Shown here: positions 8,660-16,414 of the stretch, in pieces
Layout: each line of letters begins with the position of its first letter
Position numbering within the stretch: the first letter of the stretch is position 1
From: Pseudalkalibacillus sp052246725
GTDB lineage: Bacteria; Bacillota; Bacilli; Bacillales; Fictibacillaceae
Length of the DNA stretch: 64,000 nt
Reading direction: 5' to 3' (one strand)
Assembly: GCA_052246725.1 (NCBI GenBank)
Contig: JBQQCL010000014.1
Position numbers and translations under genes: made by a program
The notes under the pieces: generated by a model
Told to the model about the DNA's origin: nothing
Seen by the model: the letters and a program-made list of their open reading frames with translations, nothing else
Databases searched by the model: none

Positions 8660-8781
8660 TGGCCGGATTCCATTGAAAAGTCGCCGGATTATGCTCTAAA
8701 GCCGCCGGATCCCCTCCAAAAGTCGCCGGATTATGCTCTAAACCCGCCGGATTCCACTACGAATCGGCCGGATTGTTAACG
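8660..8781. repeat. 21-bp-period array A (six GCCGGAT cores)
   Basis: The heptamer GCCGGAT begins at 8662, 8683, 8704, 8725, 8746 and 8767, every interval being exactly 21 bp. The 14-base spacers vary but two types alternate (ATGCTCTAAA, CCATTGAAAAG-like). The array fills the gap between the phn terminator and the end of the Cof-type phosphatase gene. Units are too short for a CRISPR, and no cas genes occur. Confidence 0.9.
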
Positions 8782-8814
8782 TCAGAACACCTTTCCGCAA
8801 ACAACAATCCTTTA

Positions 8815-9684
8815 TCAGCTGACTCGGTTCTTTCGCATGAATGTCTGGATCGCGAAGGCAACTCCGCTCTCATCATTCGTTTTAGTCACGAAGGTACATA
8901 ACTTCTTGATATCCTCTTCCGCATTGCCCATTGCTACGCTGTATCCTGCTAATTCAAACATTGATACGTCGTTGTAGTTATCGCCTATTGCCATGACTTC
9001 ACTCATTGGAATTCCAAGCTCGTCGGCATATTGCTTCACTGCAATACCTTTTTGCGCATCACGGTGTGTGATTTCGATATTCGCCTCGGCAGACTTACTT
9101 ACTGCCAAGTCTTTGAATGTAAGGAAATCATTCAGTGCGTTTTTACGATCACGTTCATTTCTAGAGAAAGCGAGCAGCTTGTAGATTTCGACATCCGGTT
9201 CGGCCACGACTTCCTTGTAATCTTCAATTGTATGAATACGTCCATTATTAATGCGATAGTCTGCCAATTGGTGAGCTTTCTCATCACTTACTTCAGGATT
9301 GGCACTTTTAATGATATCTACGATGATGTCAATTGCCATTTCTGGATTATCACTATATGTTCCCTTGTTTGTGTATAGTTCATAATAAATTGAATGGCCG
9401 CCTAAAACTTCATCAGCCTTATAATACGTGTCCTTCGACAATGTAATGCTTTGTTTGATTTTACCCTCTTCATCCCTCATCTGTGCGCCATTGATGGCGA
9501 TGATAGGAAGAGTCAAGCCTGCTTCTTTAACCGGATTCACTGCTTCTTTATAAGAACGGCCTGTCGCAACGACCACGTGGATCCCTGCTTCTTGTGCTTT
9601 TTTTATTGCTCTTACGTTTTCTTCGTTGATCGTTGTATTGTTATTGACAAGTGTACCATCCATGTCGATTGCTATAAGTTTCAC
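8815..9684 (-). CDS. Cof-type HAD-IIB family phosphatase
   Basis: The 289-residue protein has motif I IDMDGTL (Asp6/Asp8), the large IIB cap, and motif IV GDNYNDVSMF. This is the Cof/YxeH/YkrA class of sugar-phosphate, nucleotide or cofactor phosphatases with broad specificity. The ATG at 9684 is preceded only by a weak AAGGACATG-like site. It appears monocistronic, flanked downstream by the 21-bp array and upstream by an R1 repeat. Confidence 0.82.
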   Translation of the reverse strand: MKLIAIDMDGTLVNNNTTINEENVRAIKKAQEAGIHVVVATGRSYKEAVNPVKEAGLTLPIIAINGAQMRDEEGKIKQSITLSKDTYYKADEVLGGHSIYYELYTNKGTYSDNPEMAIDIIVDIIKSANPEVSDEKAHQLADYRINNGRIHTIEDYKEVVAEPDVEIYKLLAFSRNERDRKNALNDFLTFKDLAVSKSAEANIEITHRDAQKGIAVKQYADELGIPMSEVMAIGDNYNDVSMFELAGYSVAMGNAEEDIKKLCTFVTKTNDESGVAFAIQTFMRKNRVS

Positions 9685-9744
9685 ATTATCATGTCCTTTA
9701 TTGTAGTTTCTAACCTAGTTTTCCCATTTTGACGATAAGAAAAC

Positions 9745-9990
9745 ACTTTTTATGGTAAAAGAAGGCTGTTTTCGCAAACTTTGTTGCTCTTGAAAGTCGT
9801 TGATTTCCGCTCCAGGATGCTCGCTTTCCGCGGGGCGTGCGGTGAGCCCACTCGTCGCCTTGCGACATTGAATGGTCTCACCTGTCCCGCTGATCCCGCA
9901 GGAGTCTCGCACCTTGCTCTCCAATCAACTTGCACAAGGTGTTTTTTTAAAAATGACTCAAAAGCAACCATCTTTTAGAAAAGAGCCTAA
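9745..9990. repeat. Dispersed repeat R1, copy 2
   Basis: The element runs from GGTAAAAGAAGGCTGTTTTCG to GCAACCATCTTTTAGAAAAGAGCC and shares with the 45-kb copy the blocks ACTTTGTTGCTCTTGAAAG, CGCTTTCCGCGGGGCGTG, CTCGCACCTTGCTCTCC and GACTCAAAAGCAAC. Its ends are inverted relatives (AAAAGAAGGCTGTT / CATCTTTTAGAA). It lacks the inner 130 bp of the long copy. Confidence 0.82.
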
Positions 9991-10022
9991 AAGAAAAAGA
10001 GCTCTGAATTCAGCTCTATTTT
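9989..10022 (-). terminator. Terminator after the small minus-strand gene
   Basis: AGAGCTGAATTCAGAGCTCT-type arms (AGAGCT/AGCTCT) with a T run on the minus strand (CTTTTTCTTTT) lie directly downstream of the frame at 10033-10161. Confidence 0.6.
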
Positions 10023-10032
10023 TGAAAACGCT

Positions 10033-10161
10033 TTATTTATGTTTTACATCTGTAAAAAAGGTTTCAATGAATGCTTGGAAAATTTCAACGGATTGAAAAG
10101 CAAAGAGTGATATTGCTGTAATTGAAAATAATCCTATAACAAGATATCGAAAGAAAAACAT
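10033..10161 (-). CDS. Very small hydrophobic protein, unknown
   Basis: The frame gives 42 residues starting MFFFRYLVIGLFSITAISLFAF, one membrane segment followed by a short polar tail ending in KHK. GAGGTGAG lies eight bases before the ATG, and a hairpin with T run follows the stop. It lies between an R1 repeat and azlD. I recognise no family. The signals favour a real gene, but its size leaves doubt. Confidence 0.5.
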   Translation of the reverse strand: MFFFRYLVIGLFSITAISLFAFQSVEIFQAFIETFFTDVKHK

Positions 10162-10233
10162 TCTTGCTCACCTCGTTTTTTGGAGTAAAACCAATATACC
10201 ACTGTTTCCTTATTTTGAAAAGTTAAGTGTTTG

Positions 10234-10542
10234 TTAAGTGAAAAGCATGCTACAAAGGCTTAATACTCCTATCGAACTGATGACGATCACAATCAGGCTC
10301 GCTCCGAAATAAGCCGCAACAAATGCTGTAAGAGCACCTACGACACCCATCCAGACTTCCCCGTTGAAGGTGATGATACCTGGAAAAATCAACGCACCAA
10401 GGATGGCGTAAGGGACATTCTTAAGCACTCCTCTGATGAGTGGTGGGATTGATTCTGTATCGAAGGCTACTAGAGGAAGCATCCTCGGTATATAAGTAAC
10501 AGCTGCCATCCCTAATATGATCCAGATATACGTGTCAAGCAT
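10234..10542 (-). CDS. azlD: AzlD-type branched-chain amino acid exporter subunit
   Basis: The 102-residue protein has four hydrophobic segments and the AzlD features: an N-terminal IWIILGMAAVTYIPRMLPL segment and LKNVPYAILGALIFP. With AzlC it forms a LIV-E type efflux system for branched-chain amino acids or their analogues. The frame overlaps the end of azlC by eight bases, so the pair is coupled. The bkd operon nearby deals with the same amino acids, though it has its own promoter. Confidence 0.85.
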   Translation of the reverse strand: MLDTYIWIILGMAAVTYIPRMLPLVAFDTESIPPLIRGVLKNVPYAILGALIFPGIITFNGEVWMGVVGALTAFVAAYFGASLIVIVISSIGVLSLCSMLFT

Positions 10543-11251
10543 CTGCTTTTTCCCCTTTCCACAAGACTTCGATTACAATCGCTGCAAACATTGTAGAGAG
10601 AATGATCGTCCAGCCTGTTGACATCGATGTACTGAAGGTTAAAATACTATTAACAACAGCTGCAGCCGATGCTAAGAGTATCACTTTCAATGACTTCCGT
10701 GCACTAGGGACCAGAAGACCGATGAATAAGGCGTACAATGCAATCCCCATGCTTTCCTGCAAAATCGAAGGCAATCCTGAACCGATCATAAAACCGATTC
10801 CTGAAAACACGACCCAGCTGCTCCAGGCGATGAGTCCAATCCCAAGCATATAAGCTGCTTGAATTTTTCCTTTTTGAACAGCTGCGACTGAAAAAGTCTC
10901 ATCTGTTATGAAAAAGCTGTATAGCGCTTTTTTCCATTTTGGATCATCTGCTGACTTCTCTCCAATAGAAGCACTCATTAATAAATGACGGATGTTTACG
11001 ATGAACGTTGTAAGAATGATCTCGAAACCGCTGATACCTGCCGCAAACATTGTAAGGGAAATATACTGTGCGGCACCTGCAAATACGAAGATGCTCATAC
11101 TGATCGTTTCGAATAGATTCAACCCGGAGCTTTTCGCAAGAAGACCGAAAGTAAATGCAACTGGCATATACCCGATCGCAATACTGCTTCCCTTATGAAG
11201 ACCTCGTCTGAAAAGCGATGACGACAGTCTTTCTGTAATGGCTACATTCAT
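10535..11251 (-). CDS. azlC: AzlC-type branched-chain amino acid exporter subunit
   Basis: From the ATG at 11251 the protein has 238 residues with GYMPVAFTFGLLA near the N-terminus and about seven membrane segments, as in AzlC/YgaZ. I prefer this start to the one 39 bases upstream because AAGGTGA lies eight bases before it. Together with AzlD it would export leucine, isoleucine, valine or analogues such as azaleucine. It is transcribed away from the XRE-cupin regulator across about 100 bp, so that regulator is the likely controller. Confidence 0.85.
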   Translation of the reverse strand: MNVAITERLSSSLFRRGLHKGSSIAIGYMPVAFTFGLLAKSSGLNLFETISMSIFVFAGAAQYISLTMFAAGISGFEIILTTFIVNIRHLLMSASIGEKSADDPKWKKALYSFFITDETFSVAAVQKGKIQAAYMLGIGLIAWSSWVVFSGIGFMIGSGLPSILQESMGIALYALFIGLLVPSARKSLKVILLASAAAVVNSILTFSTSMSTGWTIILSTMFAAIVIEVLWKGEKADA

Positions 11252-11350
11252 AAGGTCTTCACCTTCCCCTGACTTTGATAAACTTACCACTTGTATGCTA
11301 TATTGTATGTATTGTATTTTATAACATATCTTTCGTCAAGGAGAAATTTA

Positions 11351-11905
11351 ATGTCACATGAAATCAACCATATGATCGGGAAAAAAATAAAGATGATCCG
11401 TGCTGAACGGAAATTGAGCCTGGATGATTTGTCTAAGCTGACAAACGTCAGCAAGGCGATGCTCGGTCAGATTGAGCGTGGTACGTCCAGCCCTACGGTA
11501 AGTACATTATGGAAAATTGCTTCAGGACTCGGCGTCTCTTTTTCATCTTTTGTAGAAGAAGAAGCACCTGCATTTTTTAAAGTAAGAATAGAGAACGTCG
11601 AGCCTTTGTTGGAAGATGATGGCCGTTACTTGGTACACACACTCTTCCCAACCGAGCCTAACCGTAATTTCGAAGCATATGCCGTCACATTAGAGCCCGG
11701 TTGTTCCTATACAAGTCCAGCGCATGGTACCGGTGTTGAAGAGTATCTTTTCGTTCACAAGGGCGAGTTGAACGTCTTGATCGGGGATGCGGCTCATTCA
11801 CTAAAAGAAGGGGAAGCTTTCCGCTTTTCTGCGGATTACGAGCATACATATGAAAATACTTTCTTAAAACCAAGTGAATTGTACTTGATCATCCATTATC
11901 GTTGA
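11351..11905 (+). CDS. XRE-family transcriptional regulator with C-terminal cupin domain
   Basis: The 184-residue protein has an N-terminal helix-turn-helix (about residues 12-65, KLSLDDLSKLTNVSKAMLGQIERG) and a C-terminal cupin_2 barrel (about 105-180, AHGTGVEEYLFVHKGEL) that probably binds a small effector. The start follows AAGGAGAAATTTA; a frame 60 bases longer has no ribosome site. Divergence from azlCD makes it their probable repressor or activator, the effector perhaps being a branched-chain amino acid. That link is inference. Confidence 0.8.
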   Translation: MSHEINHMIGKKIKMIRAERKLSLDDLSKLTNVSKAMLGQIERGTSSPTVSTLWKIASGLGVSFSSFVEEEAPAFFKVRIENVEPLLEDDGRYLVHTLFPTEPNRNFEAYAVTLEPGCSYTSPAHGTGVEEYLFVHKGELNVLIGDAAHSLKEGEAFRFSADYEHTYENTFLKPSELYLIIHYR

Positions 11906-12000
11906 ATTTCATAGCTTTTCCAATCTGGGTGACCGTCTGCTCAGGTTATTTTTTATATACAAATTTTATAGACTTTCATCTGTTTAATGATTTTGCCTAC

Positions 12001-12028
12001 ACATAGAGGACAATCATGACATACCATA
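12001..12028 (+). promoter_or_regulatory. Candidate SigK-type promoter
   Basis: CATACCATA at 12020-12028 fits the SigK -10 pattern CATANNNTA, and an AC at 12001-12002 lies 17 bases upstream as a SigK -35 would. It precedes the gene at 12059 by about 30 bases. Confidence 0.4.
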
Positions 12029-12058
12029 TAGTAGTTTTATGATAGAGGAGGATCATAT

Positions 12059-12319
12059 ATGGATTGTCATGATAAGAGCAAGCATGGTTCCAAATGTAAA
12101 GACTGGGCGTGCAGGTTTTTGAAAACGTTGAAGGCTGGAACTTTAGTAAGGATTGTAGTAGATGGAAGGGAACCTATCCAAGACTCAAATGGTCTTGAAG
12201 ATCTGCGCCTTGGATGTATCGACAAAAATAAATGTGCCACTTTTACTGCAGTCTCGAACAACGAACCTTTTTTTATTGATTGTTCAAAAATACGTGTCAT
12301 TGAGTTACCAAGTGAATAG
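12059..12319 (+). CDS. Small cysteine-containing protein, possible spore coat component (paralogue 1)
   Basis: The 86-residue protein has cysteines at the N-terminus (MDCHDKSK, CKDWACRFLK) and again in GCIDKNKCA and DCSKI. Its core KTLKAGTLVRIVVDG aligns with KKLDIGTFVRVFNG of the next gene, so the two are paralogues. AGAGGAGGATCATAT precedes the ATG. No catalytic motif is seen. The cysteines, the tandem duplication and the SigK-like promoter suggest a disulfide-linked spore coat or crust protein, but I cannot assign a known family. Confidence 0.6.
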   Translation: MDCHDKSKHGSKCKDWACRFLKTLKAGTLVRIVVDGREPIQDSNGLEDLRLGCIDKNKCATFTAVSNNEPFFIDCSKIRVIELPSE

Positions 12320-12333
12320 GAGGAGGTATGATA

Positions 12334-12630
12334 ATGAGCTTATTGAAAAATGATATGAAGGATGATATGAAGACTGATTGTTCAGGTTGTGTATGTCATG
12401 TCCTGAAGAAATTGGATATAGGAACGTTCGTCAGGGTTTTCAACGGTGCCCAGGACCCTTTGGATTCACCAGACACGGATGATGCTTTGCAATTTCTCTG
12501 TTTTGATCCGAAAACATGTATCGTGAAATTCAAAGACTCAGATAACACAATTTATGTCCTATGTTGTGAACAGATCCATGCAATTTCTATTATTCCAGAA
12601 GATAACGGTCCGCCTGAACCAGCAGTTTAA
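12334..12630 (+). CDS. Small cysteine-containing protein, possible spore coat component (paralogue 2)
   Basis: From the ATG at 12334 it has 98 residues; this start sits eight bases after AGGAGG, whereas the ATG six bases earlier is too close. The features are CSGCVCHVLKKLDIGTFVRV, C in FLCFDPKTC and a late CCEQIHAIS. It parallels its neighbour over most of its length and adds an N-terminal KNDMKDDMKTD stretch and a proline-rich end. It is the second gene of a two-gene unit, 14 bases after the first, closed by a strong terminator. Confidence 0.6.
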   Translation: MSLLKNDMKDDMKTDCSGCVCHVLKKLDIGTFVRVFNGAQDPLDSPDTDDALQFLCFDPKTCIVKFKDSDNTIYVLCCEQIHAISIIPEDNGPPEPAV

Positions 12631-12640
12631 TTCAAATATA

Positions 12641-12676
12641 AGAAGCTGACCGAATTGGTTTTCGGTCAGCTTTTGT
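12641..12676. terminator. Bidirectional terminator between the coat-like pair and lpdV
   Basis: AAGCTGACCGAA and TTCGGTCAGCTT form a perfect 12-bp stem with a T tail on the plus strand. It also lies just after the lpdV stop on the minus strand. Confidence 0.85.
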
Positions 12677-12687
12677 TATTCTTTCTA

Positions 12688-14133
12688 TTATCCTACTGGT
12701 TCTGCTTCTTTCTTCTGTTGTTTGTTCGGTGGAATGTGGATGGCTTCACCAGTCATCGATTCTAATGCTTCCAGCCATCCTTCATTGAAGCTTGGGTGAG
12801 GATAGAATGGATACGATAGATCTTCATCGCGAGCAGCCATTTCGAGTGCTGTCACTCCGGATGAAATCATCTCAACAGCACCCTGTCCAATCATATGGAC
12901 ACCGAGCAACAGGTCCGTGTCAGCATCTTTAATGATTTTGACAAGACCTTCTTTTTTACCAGCTATACCTGCAAAGCCATTCCCAGCCATCGAGAATTGA
13001 CCGGTAATTACTTGATAGCCCTCTTCAATAGCTTGTGCTTCCGTAAGGCCAGCATGGGCAATCGGTGTAGACGTATAAACAACAGTTGGGATATAGCGAA
13101 GATTAAGCTCCGGTGTTTTCCCTGCAAGGTGCTCTGCCGCTACTTTTCCTTGCTTGATCGCTTTGACAGCAAGTGAAGGTCCGATTGTTACATCTCCCAC
13201 CGCATAGATATTCTTCTCTGTCGTTTCACTGAATTCGTTGACGATTAGGAAGCCGTTCTCGTCTGTTTCCATTGATAACGCTTCAAGACCAAGTTCAGTC
13301 GTGTTCGGCTGGAATCCTGTTGAAACGAGCAGATGAGAACCTTCAACCGTCAGTTTTTCATCCTTTTTCACCAGGTGGAGCGTTACGTTGTCGTCACTTT
13401 CTTCAACTGTTTCGATAACGGTATCTTTGATGACTTTTATCTTTGATTTTTTCAAGACACGTGTCAATTCTTTGTTGATCTCCGTATCAAATCCGAACTC
13501 ATTACCCCCATCTAAGACAATCGTAACCTTCGAGCCCATTGCATTGAAACTCGTAGCAGCTTCTAACGCAATATAGTCGGATCCATAGATTACGAGATGC
13601 TCTGGCACTTCTTCGGTTGCGTATATCTCCTGAGCGTTGTATACGTGATTGAACCGAGCGTCGATCTCTTCCGGTATAGAGGCGGATGCCCCAGTCGCGA
13701 CAATCGCCTTTTCATATTTAAACATCTCGAACGTATCGCCCGATTCAACACCGATACGGTTCCCAGTCATAAATGAGGCCGTTCCATTGATGACCTCGAT
13801 TTTATTTGCTTTACATAGCGCTTCGACACCCTTCTGTAAAGCGGAAACAGTTTGTTTCATGTAGGCGTTGTGCTGGGGCATGTTGAACTTAGGTTCAGCA
13901 GCTTCAATCCCAATCTGCTGCATATGTTTCCAATCTCCCAGCTTTTCTGCTGTGTGGGCATAAAGTTTTGATGGGATACACCCCTTACTTAAACAGATGC
14001 CGCCGAGATCCCCTTTTTCAATCAACGTGACCTCGATTCCGAGCTGAGCAGCTCGGATTGCAGCATTGTATCCACCAGGTCCTCCGCCGACGATGATCAG
14101 TTCACGCTCTTGTATGACTTCACCTACTACCAT
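12688..14133 (-). CDS. lpdV: Dihydrolipoyl dehydrogenase (E3) of the branched-chain 2-oxoacid dehydrogenase complex
   Basis: The 481-residue flavoprotein has GGGPGGYNAAIRAAQLG (FAD site), the redox disulfide in GGICLSKGCIPSK, an NAD domain, and the C-terminal HPSFNEG motif with the base histidine. It reoxidises the lipoyl groups of E2 with NAD+. It is the last gene of the operon, two bases after bkdB, which together with leucine dehydrogenase upstream indicates an E3 dedicated to branched-chain oxoacids. A pyruvate-complex role is possible but less likely. Confidence 0.9.
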   Translation of the reverse strand: MVVGEVIQERELIIVGGGPGGYNAAIRAAQLGIEVTLIEKGDLGGICLSKGCIPSKLYAHTAEKLGDWKHMQQIGIEAAEPKFNMPQHNAYMKQTVSALQKGVEALCKANKIEVINGTASFMTGNRIGVESGDTFEMFKYEKAIVATGASASIPEEIDARFNHVYNAQEIYATEEVPEHLVIYGSDYIALEAATSFNAMGSKVTIVLDGGNEFGFDTEINKELTRVLKKSKIKVIKDTVIETVEESDDNVTLHLVKKDEKLTVEGSHLLVSTGFQPNTTELGLEALSMETDENGFLIVNEFSETTEKNIYAVGDVTIGPSLAVKAIKQGKVAAEHLAGKTPELNLRYIPTVVYTSTPIAHAGLTEAQAIEEGYQVITGQFSMAGNGFAGIAGKKEGLVKIIKDADTDLLLGVHMIGQGAVEMISSGVTALEMAARDEDLSYPFYPHPSFNEGWLEALESMTGEAIHIPPNKQQKKEAEPVG

Positions 14134-14134
14134 G

Positions 14135-15400
14135 TTATATCAGCTCCAATGTCATTGCTGCAGGGTTTTCGATATAGTGCATGAAGCGATTCGTAAATGC
14201 GACTGCGGTAGCGCCATCCGCTACACGATGATCGAATGTCATCGATACATTCATGATTGAACGGATGACGATTTCATCATTGATGACAACTGGCATTTTC
14301 TTTGTTTTGTGGAAAGCCATCAAACCGACCTCAGGATGGTTGATGATCGGTGTCGCCCCAGTGCTCCCTAGTGGACCGACATTACTGATTGTGAACGTGC
14401 CGTCCTTCATTTCAGATGGCTTCAATTTATTCGTTTTCGCTTTATTGATCAGTTCTTTCATTTCGCTGTTGATCGTGGAAATCGACTTCTGTTCTACATT
14501 CTTCACAACAGGTACGATCAAACCATCATCTGCATCTGTCGCAATCCCCATGTTCACTTCACCTTCAAGGCGAATGACTTCATTCTCTTCATCGAGTTTT
14601 GCATTGAAGATTGGATAATCACGTAGCGCTAGCTGCAATGCTTTTACAAAGAAGGCTGCGAGTGATACGTTCATGCCCTTCGATCCATCCGGGTCAGCTG
14701 CTTTAAGGGATTTTTTCAAGTCTAATAGATTCGTAAGATCAACTTCGTCAAAGTGCGACACGTGTGGAATCGTGTAAAGTGATTGCGTCATCTTCTGCGC
14801 AATCTGTTTCCGGCGTCCTTTGAACGGAATTTCCTTTGCTTGTGCCGCAGGTCTTGTGATTGCGGCAGGGGCTTCCGTCGCTTCTTCTTGTTTCGTTTCC
14901 AGTTGTTCCTGACCGCCATTTATGAATTGATAGACATCCTCTTCGGTCACACGTCCAGCTGGACCTGATCCATTGATCTGCTCGATGTCTACATTGTTTT
15001 CGCGAGCGATTTTCCTCGTATATGGAGCTGCAAGTACACGTCTTGTTAAGCGTATCATGGATTGTACTGCGCTCATTGAACGTTCAGTTTGAGCAGCTGG
15101 TATGGATTTTTCTTGTTTCTCCTGCACTGGTTCTTCCGGCATTTCATCTTGTGTAGGGACACTACCTTCTTTTTCAATCAGGATGATCGTAGTACCGACT
15201 GTGACGACTTCACCTTCAGAGGCTTTGATTTCTTTTACCGTACCCGCGACTGGCGACGGAAGTTCCGCCGTTACTTTATCTGTCTGGACCTCGACCAATG
15301 GTTGGTCGATTTTGACTACGTCTCCTGGAGAGACATGAAAATGTGTGATTTCTCCTTCTGTTATTCCTTCCCCGATGTCATGGAGCTTTACTTCAATCAT
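14135..15400 (-). CDS. bkdB: Branched-chain 2-oxoacid dehydrogenase E2 (dihydrolipoyl acyltransferase)
   Basis: The 421-residue protein has the classic order: an N-terminal lipoyl domain with the modified lysine in TDKVTAEL (about residue 43), a linker, a peripheral-subunit-binding domain (APYTRKIAREN to GRVTEEDV, about 125-160), and the catalytic acyltransferase domain ending with the active histidine in FDHRVADGA. It transfers branched acyl groups to CoA. AGGAGGAAG precedes the ATG. It needs lipoylation, which the lipoate ligase at 36955-37950 could provide. Confidence 0.9.
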   Translation of the reverse strand: MIEVKLHDIGEGITEGEITHFHVSPGDVVKIDQPLVEVQTDKVTAELPSPVAGTVKEIKASEGEVVTVGTTIILIEKEGSVPTQDEMPEEPVQEKQEKSIPAAQTERSMSAVQSMIRLTRRVLAAPYTRKIARENNVDIEQINGSGPAGRVTEEDVYQFINGGQEQLETKQEEATEAPAAITRPAAQAKEIPFKGRRKQIAQKMTQSLYTIPHVSHFDEVDLTNLLDLKKSLKAADPDGSKGMNVSLAAFFVKALQLALRDYPIFNAKLDEENEVIRLEGEVNMGIATDADDGLIVPVVKNVEQKSISTINSEMKELINKAKTNKLKPSEMKDGTFTISNVGPLGSTGATPIINHPEVGLMAFHKTKKMPVVINDEIVIRSIMNVSMTFDHRVADGATAVAFTNRFMHYIENPAAMTLELI

Positions 15401-15415
15401 CTTCTTCCTCCTATC

Positions 15416-16414
15416 TTAGAAACGTACTGTATCAACAATAGCTTGCTTGACACGCTCAGCATCAGGCAGATAGTGGTCCTCAATCGCAAACATCGGAACC
15501 GGTGTATCATGACCTGTCACACGTTTAATCGGTGAGCGCAAGTGCAGGAATGAGGTGTCATTGATCAACGAAACCACATCGTTGCTTACTCCGCCTGTAC
15601 CAGGTGCTTCATGGACAATAACAGCACGCCCGGTTTTTTGGACAGATTCAGCGATCAAATCACGGTCTAGTGGATAAAGCGTACGTAAATCAAGAACGTC
15701 ACATTTGATCCCTTCCGCCTCTTCAATTTCCTTCGCCGCTTTCTTTACGACGTCCACCATCGCTCCCCATGTAATCAGGGTTATGTCTTCACCCTCTTGA
15801 AGACGTGCGCCTTTTCCGATTTCAACTGTATATTTCTCTTCCGGTACTTCAAGCTTATGTGAACGGTAGCAGCGCATCGGCTCCAAGAACAATACCGGAT
15901 CAGGATCCTCGATGCTCGCAATCAATAGCCCTTTCGCATCATACGCATTAGATGGAACGACCACCTTGATACCTGGCATATGTGTGAATAGCGCTTCGAC
16001 ACTGTCAGAGTGGATTTCCGGCGCGCGGACACCAGCTCCGAATGGCGCTCGGATAACCATTGGAACAGTAAAATGGCCTAGTGTACGTGAACGGATCCGT
16101 GAAGCATGTGTCATGATCTGGTTGAAGGCAGGATAGATGAAACCGAAAAATTGCATTTCCGCAATCGGTCTGAAGCCATTCATCGCAATTCCAATCGACG
16201 TCCCGATGATTCCAGATTCAGCTAAAGGCGTATCAATGACTCGTTTTTCGCCGAATTCTGCCTGAAGTCCGTCAGTCGCACGGAAAACTCCGCCGTTCCT
16301 TCCGACATCCTCACCTAAAACGAGTACATCGTCATGCTCGCGCATCATCGTCGCCATTGCATCGGTGATCGCTTGTACCATCGTCAGTTTCTGAGTTTTA
16401 ACCGCTGTACTCAT
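15416..16414 (-). CDS. bkdAB: Branched-chain 2-oxoacid dehydrogenase E1 beta
   Basis: The 332-residue protein aligns with E1 beta subunits (LGEDVGRNGGVFRATDGL, the PLAESGI helix, APFGAGVRAPEIHSDSVEA, and VIVHEAPGTGG). With E1 alpha it forms the thiamine-diphosphate decarboxylase for 3-methyl-2-oxobutanoate and related acids. Its ATG follows the stop of bkdAA with no gap, so translation is coupled. Confidence 0.9.
   Translation of the reverse strand: MSTAVKTQKLTMVQAITDAMATMMREHDDVLVLGEDVGRNGGVFRATDGLQAEFGEKRVIDTPLAESGIIGTSIGIAMNGFRPIAEMQFFGFIYPAFNQIMTHASRIRSRTLGHFTVPMVIRAPFGAGVRAPEIHSDSVEALFTHMPGIKVVVPSNAYDAKGLLIASIEDPDPVLFLEPMRCYRSHKLEVPEEKYTVEIGKGARLQEGEDITLITWGAMVDVVKKAAKEIEEAEGIKCDVLDLRTLYPLDRDLIAESVQKTGRAVIVHEAPGTGGVSNDVVSLINDTSFLHLRSPIKRVTGHDTPVPMFAIEDHYLPDAERVKQAIVDTVRF

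Noticed and set aside
8660..8781. CRISPR array
   Set aside because: Conserved cores are only 7-10 bases with 11-14-base spacers, far below CRISPR dimensions, and no cas genes occur.
10021..10036. cre-like site GAAAACGCTTTATT
   Set aside because: It matches only the left half of the consensus and overlaps the 3' end of a small gene rather than a promoter.
12328..12333. ATG at 12328 as start of the second cysteine protein
   Set aside because: It is only two bases from AGGAGG; the ATG at 12334 has proper spacing.
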